A stretch of DNA of 64,000 nucleotides, from contig NC_052475.1 of the NCBI RefSeq assembly GCF_009730915.1, forward strand, positions 25,977,016 to 26,041,015, read 5' to 3'. This document shows positions 39,139-48,785 of this stretch, piece after piece. How positions within the stretch are numbered: position 1 is the first letter of the stretch; every line of letters begins with the position of its first letter. Both the position numbers and the translations under genes were made by a program. The stretch comes from Dioscorea cayenensis subsp. rotundata (taxonomy: Eukaryota > Streptophyta > Magnoliopsida > Dioscoreales > Dioscoreaceae). The notes beneath the pieces are model-generated. The model was given only the letters and a program-made list of their open reading frames with translations, was not told where the DNA came from and did not search any database.

Positions 39139-40399
39139 TCAGACTGTGCATAAGTATATATAATTAAAGTTTGTGATTTTAGACTTCTAGGCTACATGTA
39201 TATAATTAAGGATTGAGAGTAAATGCGTACATGATGAACAAGTTGAAATGTGTTAATGACTAACTTTTAACTTGATGTTTATGTAAAGTTTTTTTTTTTA
39301 AATTTTTTTTAATAAAATGAACAAGTACTGTTCATATTATTCGTAATGCTCAGACTATATATATATACACCAACATTGACTGTAATGATTTTTTTTTTTT
39401 ATTTTGTTATTTTTGTTTATGAGGTTTTATATCCAAATCACTTTATTTGAATTATTTATCCACCTTATTCAAAAAAAAAAAAAACTTTATTTGAATTAAT
39501 AATCATACAAGTTGAATTATGTGAGGGTATTTCATAAACATGTGATTCGTAAAGGTCATATGTTTAGCTTGAAAATAGATAGAGGCTGGTAACTACCAAT
39601 GGAACTGAGATGTTGGAATTTTAGTTTAAAAAGAAGTAAATAACATTTTTTTTCAAATCCTTTAGTGTGCTCATATAAAATTAGAAGTTTGAGATTAAAA
39701 AGAAATATCAATAGCGTTTTTCCTTTTCTCATGAGTAATATATACACCTTAAAGTTAAAAGATGTGTCATATAATAAATTATGAGCTGTAGTGATGTTAT
39801 ATAATTGGTTTGCATCAACAAAATGGCATTTAATGATAAATAAATTTCAGATTGAGAGAAAATATTAAAAAAAAAAACATATCAACAAGCAAGCAAACAA
39901 ACAAAGAGGTGCCACATTTGGGGCTTGAAGAAGAATAATTGGAGTCCTATTAGTAGGGCACATCACATGCATGTGCATAACTTGTTCACTGCACCATGAA
40001 TCCTCCTGAAGCGTCGGTACATATGTATTGTGTTAGAAAAAATAGATAATTTAGAGGGGAATTAAAATAATAATAATAATGACGCAAAAATACAAAAATT
40101 ATGATATTCCGCAATATGTTTAGCAGTGGAGTGGTCGTATATATATTTCTTATCCATGATCTCTCCTTACATCACAAAAGATTAGGATTAAATGAATTTA
40201 TACATAAAAACCTAATTCTACCCAAATACAAATCATATTGATATTTATTTTACATGCACTCTGAAAAAGCTAGCGTATATTGCAAAAAATTATCTATAAT
40301 CTTCCTCCAATAAAAACTACAATAATACCAAGAGGTTCATTATTATACATTTGTTTATAAAAAAATAATCTGAAAGCAATAGTGTGGATTGGTGGTTCC
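39139..40399. other. Intergenic DNA, no gene seen
   Basis: AT-rich spacer with poly-A/T runs. No supported feature. Confidence 0.5.
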
Positions 40400-40959
40400 T
40401 TCTTTCAGGACTTTTGTGGATTTATTAGTGAAAGCTATTGTGTGGATAATCTAGCTTGATAGAAATGATATTATTTTTAATGCCAATATGCCTGTGCATA
40501 TTCTCATTATTAAAATTGTTCATTTATTATTGTCTTGGTACGATAACTGTGCAGAGGGTGACAAGGGGAAACTTGAGGAGGCCATGGGGAGTGTTCGGAG
40601 GAATCTGGAGTTCTTGGGTTCCCGTGCTGAGGTGGAGCACTGCCCTGAGATGGATCTTGAGATTACATTGGCCGAGGAGGCGCCGGGACAGCATACGGAG
40701 TAGTCCACTTGCTGGGTTGTTAGGTGGGGAGGAGGCCCCTTTTTTCTTCCTCCTTTATTTTTCTTGTATGTTCTCTGTTGTTTTGGTTAGTTGGTGTGTT
40801 TCGAGTTGTTGATACCACTGCTAGTGGTTGGTTGTCCTTTCCCCCGTCTGTGTGGGGGGAGTATGTGGTTTTTGTACTCTCTGTTATTTTATTGAAGTTG
40901 TTTATCAACCTTTTCAAAAAAATAAAATAAAAAAAAATAAAAAAATAAAATAAAAAAGA
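40400..40959 (+). mobile_element. 5'-truncated L1-type LINE, ORF2 C-terminus plus 3' UTR and A-rich tail
   Basis: One frame from about 40408 to the stop at 40701-40703 encodes a plant LINE ORF2 C-terminal pattern: VKAIVWII-stop-LDRNDIIFN, then IIKIVHLLLSWYDN and an acidic tail KLEEAMGSVRRNLEFLGSR. One TAG interrupts it where Trp is expected. A G/T-rich 3' UTR and an A-rich tail (about 40914-40958, AAAATAAAATAAA type) follow, as in a retroposed LINE end. No target-site duplication could be fixed. Confidence 0.65.
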
Positions 40960-41159
40960 TTCCTTGTCAAAATGAAAATTTGGCTAAAGAAAAAAACTTA
41001 TATTTTCCAATAATAAATTCCCCACTTATTTTTTAATTATTGTTAAAATCATTTATATGTTTTTAATATAGCAAGCCTGAAAAGCATCATATTAACAAAC
41101 TCGGCTTTGTTAGCAAAATGCAACCTAGATTTCTTTGGATAACATACCAACCAAGCGAT

Positions 41160-41400
41160 AAAAGAAAGAGGACAGATAAGAGAGGGAGCAAACGCTGATG
41201 AACTACTCATATTTCACTCTTTGGGTCCCCCAAGAACTATTCTTTCTGTTCTTTAAAAAAAATTTTGTTCTCTTTTATGTTTGTAAATTTGTTTTAACAA
41301 TTATACTAGTTTTCTTAGCCTCCAGTTTTAGTGAACCGTCTTATTTATTTTTGTTGTAACGCTCTCTGCTCTTGAATAAATGCCATTTATCCTTTAAATA
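41160..41400 (+). mobile_element. Possible second LINE 3'-UTR fragment
   Basis: The stretch ends TGTAACGCTCTCTGCTCTTG, then AATAAATGCCATTTATCCTTT. This resembles plant LINE 3' ends with a polyadenylation signal. There is no coding part, so the call is weak. Confidence 0.3.
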
Positions 41401-41418
41401 TATATATATATATATATA

Positions 41419-41422
<4 letters not shown>

Positions 41423-41452
<30 letters not shown>
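41423..41452. repeat. (AT)n(GA)n compound microsatellite
   Basis: About fifteen GA units, preceded by (AT)n at about 41400-41420. Confidence 0.9.
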
Positions 41453-41455
<3 letters not shown>

Positions 41456-41629
41456 CGCAATATATTAAACAAACTTTATTATACTATTCAACACTATACA
41501 ATACTTACATAAAATATTGTTTGAGTATATAAAATATCATAAATAATAACTTTAATTAATATATAAAACATTCGAAACAATAATCAACTAAAACACACAC
41601 GTAAATACATTCCAATAGATCGTTAATGG

Positions 41630-42034
41630 TTAATTAGTCGTAGGGCACTTATGTATTTGCTCGCAATTTCTTTTACCTTTGTTCACAATAGTATTGCATG
41701 GTCCACCTCCTTGAGTATAAGGCTGGCCTCCTTTACCATCACAAGCAGCCAGTTCCGGAATTGTTGCCTTAGGTGCAATTGGATTCGTCCCTCCAGCGAG
41801 CATTCTCCGGGCAGTCTCCGAGTCAAAGGACCATTCTTCTTCCGCTTCTATCAAGCATTCTCCTACTGAAGTACCATTATTGCATGCCACCTTCTCCTTC
41901 ATTTGCATTTGCATTTGCATTTGCATTTGCATTCCTTCAACAACAACCAAAGACAAAAGAAATACAAACATTAATGCTAGCAGTGGAAACAAGGCAAGGG
42001 AGTTAGAAGACATGCTCCCCATTCTTTTTCTCAT
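41630..42034 (-). CDS. RALF-like secreted peptide precursor, divergent (copy 1)
   Basis: Intronless, 134 aa, ATG at 42034. Residues 1-34 form a signal peptide with a long hydrophobic core (LALFPLLALMFVFLLSLVVV). Residues 35-45 are five Met-Gln repeats plus Met from a hexanucleotide microsatellite. The prodomain has the RALF-type Cys pair CNNGTSVGEC (51-60), DSE, and the RRML site (76-79), a subtilase S1P-type RRxL cleavage site. The predicted mature peptide (80-134) has four Cys in RALF spacing. It lacks the YISY receptor-contact motif: NPIAPKATIPEL stands there, and the arginine-rich block between Cys 2 and 3 is poor. RALFs act through FERONIA-type receptors and LLG proteins. The missing YISY suggests altered or weaker receptor binding. 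The family call is good, activity uncertain. Confidence 0.85.
   Translation of the reverse strand: MRKRMGSMSSNSLALFPLLALMFVFLLSLVVVEGMQMQMQMQMQMKEKVACNNGTSVGECLIEAEEEWSFDSETARRMLAGGTNPIAPKATIPELAACDGKGGQPYTQGGGPCNTIVNKGKRNCEQIHKCPTTN
41900..41933. repeat. (CATTTG)n hexanucleotide repeat inside the RALF copy 1 coding region
   Basis: Five units plus a partial. On the coding strand they read as Met-Gln codons, so length changes stay in frame. Confidence 0.95.
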
Positions 42035-43341
42035 CTTCAGCTTTGAGCCTTAATTTGAGTGATGTTTAATTGCTGCTATAGGATGCCTTTGAGAAGGGCC
42101 TCTAGCTCTCTATTTATGCTTTTGAGGACCCTTCAAAAATTGATGTTAGGTAGGCTGGTAGCTGGGCCATTGATTAATGTTTGTTACTTATCTTTTAATG
42201 CTCCATGTGCTAAGGATACATATGATAGAACTAATGAATTATTTTGTTGTTATTGTACGTGCATGGTATGTATCTGTTGAATTGTAAACGGGGTAAAAAC
42301 ACAAATGTGTATGTTAAATATTGATCTTAAAACAATGTTATAGCAATAATTAAGAATCTAGCTAGCCCCAAAAAGAAAATATATCTCATTACGTTTTTAA
42401 TAACACATTTTGGCTTAGCCTCACATCTGTTTCTTTTTTCTTTTTTCTTTTTAGTTGAGTTACCATGGAAATAACATTAAAGTTACAAGCATAAAAAAGA
42501 AAAAGAGTTTCTTAAATTTACTATTTGAAAATTTGGATGAATTAACATTGCCATCTGGATTTCCATGTGCTTTTATATATAAAAAAAAAAAAAACAATTA
42601 AAGCTTTTTACTTAATTAATACCATATATAATTCAAGTTAATAAGCAATTTACTTCAGGATAATAACAAATATGAGACAATTAATTTTCGGGATAAAATA
42701 GCACTTTATTTTGTGTATATATAATTATTTTAATTTTTTTAAATAAATCAATAAATTCCATTGGAGGATTAGAAATAGTACAAAACTGCTCAATCTGATC
42801 ACGGGAAAGTGGCCTTTAGCGAAGACACCACCACCGACACTATTAATTTTTCTTTTCATTTTAAAAATTATATATATATATATATATGTCTACAGGACCA
42901 CGAGAATAAAGCAATAGAATCTGACCAATCACAAAAGACATGAACTAAAAGGTTCCGCCAACCCACTAATACACAAAACCCTTCATCATCAACAACTTGT
43001 CAATGATAACCTTTTTATTTATTTTCATCTCTTACATTTTATTCAATTTTTGTTTGCTTTTATGAAAATATAGAGAATTAAGCATGGCAAGAAGCCAAGA
43101 ACATGCATAAACATATGCATGAACTGAACTCCAAATCTGTCTCTCCAATAAAAAACACAAATTAATACTTCACCGATTCCAATAAACAACACAACTAGAA
43201 CAACTGATTGACATGAAAGAAAATGATTTGAACATAAACATATGTAGTAGTAATTAAAACGATGAGTAAAAGAAGATCAAACAAGAAGAAGAAGAAGAAG
43301 AAGAAGAAGAAGAAAGATTACAATGAGAAAATAATTAATAT
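42035..43341. other. Spacer between the two RALF genes
   Basis: Promoter side of copy 1 and 3' side of copy 2. It contains (AT)n at about 42870-42888 and an (AAG)n run at about 43283-43314, immediately 3' of copy 2. No other gene. Confidence 0.5.
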
Positions 43342-43716
43342 TCAATTGGTGCGGCATTGCTCGTAAGGCCTACAACCACGGCTGGGTGGATTGCCATTCC
43401 GACGAGGGGTGCAGTCCGAGTAAGACTTACCATTACCTGAATCACAAGCAGGACGGTCAGGTACCAGAGCACCATAATCAATTTTCGTACCACTTTGTTG
43501 AAGAAGGCGATGGTGAATCTCTGAGTCCATTTCAAACTCACTGTTCTCTGCTTCACACTCTGCTATGGTACCATTACATGTTCTTCTTATGAACTTTGTA
43601 TCTGCTGTGTTGTATGCATGAGAACTTACAACTGCTGCTGTTGCTGCTGCTAATGATAATATTACAAGAGAGAAACAAAGGGAGAATGAGTACTGTTTAT
43701 TTTTGGTGATCTTCAT
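43342..43716 (-). CDS. RALF-like secreted peptide precursor (copy 2)
   Basis: Intronless, 124 aa, ATG at 43714-43716. The signal peptide covers about residues 1-33 (hydrophobic FSLCFSLVILSLAAATAAVV). The prodomain has CNGTIAEC (47-54) and EFEMDSE (60-66). The cleavage region reads HHRLL (68-72), so the usual dibasic RRxL is degraded. The mature region has KIDYGAL in place of KYISYGAL, then four Cys in RALF order (CDSGNGKSYSDC, then RGCRPYEQC). It regulates growth or immunity as an apoplastic ligand by family analogy. It lies on the same strand as copy 1, 1.3 kb upstream of it, so the two are likely tandem duplicates that have diverged. Processing at HHRL is doubtful. Confidence 0.92.
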   Translation of the reverse strand: MKITKNKQYSFSLCFSLVILSLAAATAAVVSSHAYNTADTKFIRRTCNGTIAECEAENSEFEMDSEIHHRLLQQSGTKIDYGALVPDRPACDSGNGKSYSDCTPRRNGNPPSRGCRPYEQCRTN

Positions 43717-44804
43717 GTCTTTTTGCTTTTGATCTTGCTCTCTTTCAAGTTTTGGTTTTCTCTTATGTAATAAGGGATATGTGATATGGTGAAGGAGAAG
43801 TTGGACATTTTTTTTTTTTTTTATTAGTAGTATTATTTTTTAGCTAATTATTTTTTTAGTAGTGGAGATTGAAATGAGGTTGGTGGGGTTTGGAGGACCA
43901 AGTGGAGATAGAACATTGCTAGAACCCATTATTATGCTTGGATGCTTGCTTTTGGAAAGGTCCTACATAGTAATCATTTTGTATCTTCTTCATGTTTGGG
44001 ATTTTTACAAGAGATAACTTTATGTGATTGAGCTTTGAAGGAAATGATATTTTATATGAACATGTTAGTTTAAAAGTTCAATGAAATATATAATTTTTTT
44101 TAATTATTTGTTGTTTACTTTAATTGTATTAAAAATGAAAAAGCAGAATACCAAAAGTCTATATATCAGGTGTAGATGATTGATTCATATACCGGTAAAA
44201 ATTAACTAGAGGAGGACTTTTTTTGGAAGTTAAATGCAGTTCTTCTCTCTGCAGTGTGCATCGGTCATGATGGTAGGAAGAATGATAGAGGAGAAAATGG
44301 CTGGCTATGGATCTTTCCTTTGTGTAAATTAGTAGTGGAAATTGGAATAAGTTTGGTGAAGATTGGACAATATATATATATATATATATTATTATAATAA
44401 TAATGGGGAGTTGGCCTCCTATGATGACTCTAAACTGGTAGCCACTATTTTTTAATGTTTGTTTGTGGAGGAGGGCCCCTGTAAAGTTCTAGTGGTCTTA
44501 TTCCCGGGAGGAGTTTGATGATCATGGCACATGATGATGTTTCATGAAAAGGACTCTTTTCAGAGTATCACTATTTTGATTTACATTAAAATCAAAGTTT
44601 TACATACATATATCAATCCACAAGACAAGTAAAATACAATCCATGAATTTATGGATTTAATTTGGATATATAAATCACCCAATACTTTCCAAGAACAAGT
44701 CTTGAAAATACACATGGTTTACAAATAGAAAAATGACCATGAATTCAGCATATGTGAATGACAAGCAGATAAAATCATCGATATTCATCGGTAGTAGATG
44801 TTTA
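43717..44804. other. RALF copy 2 promoter and 3' flank of the receptor kinase
   Basis: AT-rich with (AT)n at about 44371-44389. No further gene. Confidence 0.5.
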
Positions 44805-47550
44805 TTAAACCTCAATAACCTCCAGTGATCTTGATCCTGAAATAACTTCAGGTTGTGCAGCCACTGTCGATGGTGATACGCTTGGTTGATCATTCATTGG
44901 TGAAACATTCTGAAACACAGAACTAAGCAGTCACTTTTCCAAGAAATATATAAATATATGAAGTTTATAGAAGAATTGAGTTTGATCAGACCTTGTCCTG
45001 AAGTGTATTCTTGAAAGCTTTATTCATTTCATCAAAAACATCTTTAATTGTCGGCCGGCCTTTGCTTGAGCTAGCAACAGAAAGAACAGCAATTCTTAAA
45101 ATGGATTCAAAGTCCTTTACATCTAGTTCTCCGTTGAGGCGCGGATCGATGAAATCTTCCAGAGGCCTTTTACCCATCACGACATCCTTAGCCTGCATTT
45201 GATACGCATTCATATAAATGGAAAACCTCATTTTATCAATTTCTGTAATACACAAATTAAAAGATTCAAGTACATAAACCTTCTTTGTTAATCGGTCTCG
45301 CGCATTGATATCCAATTCTATAACTTTCCTCCCTGATAAAACTTGCAATGTAACAATGCCAAAGCTATAGATGTCACTGGCACAAGTAATCTTAGCATTA
45401 GTCATGTATTCAGGATCCATGTAGCCTATGGTTCCTCTAACATCAGTAAAAACTTTGCTTTCCTCCATCCCAATCAACTTAGCCAATCCAAAGTCCGACA
45501 GTTTCGGCTCCATATCCTCAGTCAGTAAGATGTTTGTTAGCTACAACCAAAAGATATATTCTTCAATTATGTTTTTGCAGGCTCAAAACTATAAACATAC
45601 AAGTCTAGATGAACATTTAATGCATACTTTGATGTCTCTATGAACAATACAACCATCAGGGTGAGTGAGTAGAAACCTTAGAGCAAGAGCACAATTCCTC
45701 AGTATCTTGACTCTTGTATCCCATGGCAGAACAGCATCGCCTCCTGTTATCAGTAAAAAAATTGATTCATTAGTTTGTGCAGAAGAAATTTGTATTGTAT
45801 TATGTATGTATTGAATAATGTTTGAAAATTACTCAAGAGGTTGTGAGCAAGATTTCCATTAGAACAGTACTCATAAACCAAGTACTGCTCCCCATCTTCG
45901 ATGCAGCAGCCAAATAGAGAGACCAGATTTGGATGGCGGATTTTCCATAAGCCTTCGACTTCCCTATTGAATGAATCAGGCATGGCAGTCTTGTAGATGT
46001 GCTTAACTGCCACAAGCTGGCCACTGGGGAGAACACCTTGGTAGACTCTGCCAGCACTTCCTGCTCCAAGACAAACCTTGTTATTGCCGTAATTTATTGC
46101 TTTCTCAATCTCCGCTTTTGAGAACCGATATAGGCCTGACCATTTGCTCACAATTTTGCCTTGTACATTGTCAGCATGAAGATGCAATGTGTTAGTTTTT
46201 TTTGCTTTGCATGAAAAATTCCTGAGTTGAAGTTTGTTGCATCAAATTTAATTTTGATAATATTACCTTTAATTGGCTTGCCAGAGCTCTTGACCACATA
46301 TTTGATCAGGATAATAAGCAAAACCATTCCGATTATTCCAACTATGGCCACCAATACTGCCTTTATATCGCTATCTGATTTTTAGAATCAATCAAAGAGG
46401 TTGTGTTAGGCTAGCCAATGTTACTCTTGTTTCATGAAATTAGATACTATGTATGTATCAAAAACTAGCACTTACATTTGATTTTCAGATATTGATCATC
46501 TGCATGTGGATCTAAGAAAATATCAAAATAGTCAGTAAAAATCCATATGATGATGAAGCAATTGAAGAATTAAGATGATGAAAACTTTTCGATTTACAGA
46601 ATCAGTAAGAACTGATTCGATGATCTAATCAGGAATTCTCAAATTAATCAATAGTAGGCATGCATCTGACAAAAGATAAGACATTCAACTAACATAGTAG
46701 CAAGATAACATCATTATCAGATGGCCAAGTCAGTTAATGATTTTTGTAAGCTTGGATAAAAACATTTGGCACATAAAGAAACTCGTCTTACCTCCTGTAC
46801 CCATAGCCGGCAAGCAAGTATAGAGGTCTCTAACCCATGTATCATTTGTAATTCCACTTGAAACAACGGCAACGATAGTTGCAATGCTGCATATCCCTTC
46901 TTCAAAATCATTTCCCTGAACCTGAAGGTCTGAAGTGACATGATCTATCAAGCTAGAAATCCCTTCAACACAGCCAGAACATTGGGTGTAGAAATCCAGC
47001 ATATTAAACTGAGAACAGTTCTCAAGAACGGGGTTGTAAAAATTTCCATACTTAATCTTGAAATAATCAAGAGTGAGGTCTGAGCACTTGCCCTTCCCTT
47101 GGTATAAGATATCAAAGCCACAAGAACTAAAGGAATAATTGCCTTGAGAGTGAAACTGAGACTCGCAAGCTAGCCATTGATCTTCAGGGAGAAAAATGTG
47201 CCGGTTTCCAGTGGAAAATAGAGCAAGAGCTTGTGTTATAGATTCGAGGGAATTCCGGCAGCACCTTAACGTTTGAACATGCTCCCATACTATTATTTTA
47301 CTATCCTCCTTGTTGACACACTCCCCAGCTGGAATATAAGGATACCTTCCAAAATTTACACCACAGACTGCAGGCAAAAGAAAGTCCAATGCATAACTGA
47401 AGAAAATTCACTTCATTCAAAAGATAACACTAATCAAATCATATTTCAATGGTAAAACTTACCTGTAGAATTATTCGGCAAAGCTTGCAACTTGCTAATG
47501 GCTATGATAAGAAAAGTGAAGATCTTAAAAATCCACCTTGAGACTATCAT
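44805..47550 (-). CDS. Receptor-like protein kinase with SPARK-like extracellular domain
   Basis: Nine coding exons: 47463-47550, 46792-47367, 46476-46511, 46267-46374, 45833-46204, 45628-45743, 45280-45540, 44992-45192, 44805-44909; 620 aa. The signal peptide covers about 1-23. The Cys-rich ectodomain (about 30-225) holds CGVNFGRYPYIPAGEC, RCCRNSLESITQALA, a C-x2-C pair (QCSGC) and WVRDLYTCLPAMG. This pattern resembles the plant SPARK domain. The TM helix is at about 239-257 (VLVAIVGIIGMVLLIILI). The kinase has GAGSAG loop 316-321, VAVK Lys337, HRDIK 428-432 and DFG 448-450, so it looks catalytically competent. It would act at the plasma membrane with an unknown ligand. The exon 5 acceptor (46205-46206) was chosen because the nearer AG breaks frame. 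Other receptor-kinase subfamily names are possible. Confidence 0.88.
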
Positions 47551-48785
47551 CCCTACATCAGAGAAGATTAGTGTTAGGGGTGACTTAAGCCAGTTTCTTG
47601 CACATGGTCACATAGTAAAAGTTACTTATCAAGGATGCATTCCAAACTCTTTGGTTAACTATCAGAAGTGGAGAATATCCAGTGTCTTGAAGCATGAGTG
47701 AGTATAAGACTGCGACATTATAATGCCCGATAGAAACAGATTGGTTCTCTAATTTCTAATGCATGAACATTCTCTGGCTTTGTTTTTGACGTGCATCAGA
47801 CAAAGATGTGAGGATCAGACAAAAACATGTCCAAATCAACCAACCTGGATTCAAGAGAGGAAACCTGAAAACTTGAAAGCTCCCTTCCGATGTTCTTTGA
47901 AATCTACGTTTCCAGAATTCCGATGGCTAGAGGACAGCAGTTCAAATTAATAAAATACAGGGAGAATATTAAACTGTAGAAATCTCCCAAGGCTAATAAA
48001 AGCAAAAAAATAATAATAATAATAACTGTCTTACTTGTCAACAAAGCTAAGCAGCTTACCTGCAGAAGCCTGGTGCTAAACCAGTTATATTATTATTGAA
48101 AAATAGATGCATTTATCAGATGAGATTACATTACATAATACTACTACTACCACTACAACCACCATACATACAGCAGAAGTTAATACAGATCAGTATTTCT
48201 ACCAATTACTTTCATTTTCAGCAAAATAGCAAGGCGATAGCACTGCTCTTGAAAACATCATCTGCTAAAATACAGTGCAAAACTCATCACAATCCCTTTC
48301 ACACAAATTATTTCATGACACACAAAAATGGAAGATTGATTGAAGGGAAGCTTATGGAGAGCAGTCTAAAAAAACATGCAAAAGAGGCCCAAAACTTTAT
48401 TCACTACACAGAAAACAAATACAACTTCCATGACAAACTGACTATAGTCTATGGGAATGCATTCATCAGGGACCTTCCTCAGATGAGATTGATCCCTATT
48501 TTCCTTACTAAGTGTGAGGTGGTATGAAGTTCAGGCTACACAGACCAAATTTACACCATGACAACTAAAAGAGAAGTAGCAGTCCCGATAATAAAACATT
48601 GGTTTCCCAGACTCATATCATCCTCTACAGATATCCTCTCAATGGCTTTGGTTGCAGCAACCCTTCGAATCAACTTGATAATCAAATTATGGCTCAGACT
48701 AGGAAATCCATCAAAGCGATAGAACCACACAATGGATTCTGATCAAGTTCCAAGTTCTTTAGCCTGACAGATCACTTGATTTCAT
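47551..48785. other. Receptor kinase promoter and AP4E 3' region
   Basis: Both genes run leftward, so the kinase 5' side abuts the AP4E 3' UTR here. There is an (AAT)n run near 48010-48026. An open frame at 48096-48527 (+) has no recognisable domain and lies antisense to the likely AP4E 3' UTR. Confidence 0.45.

Noticed and set aside
48096-48527. 143-codon plus-strand frame between AP4E and the receptor kinase
   Set aside because: No recognisable domain or promoter. It lies opposite the expected AP4E 3' UTR.
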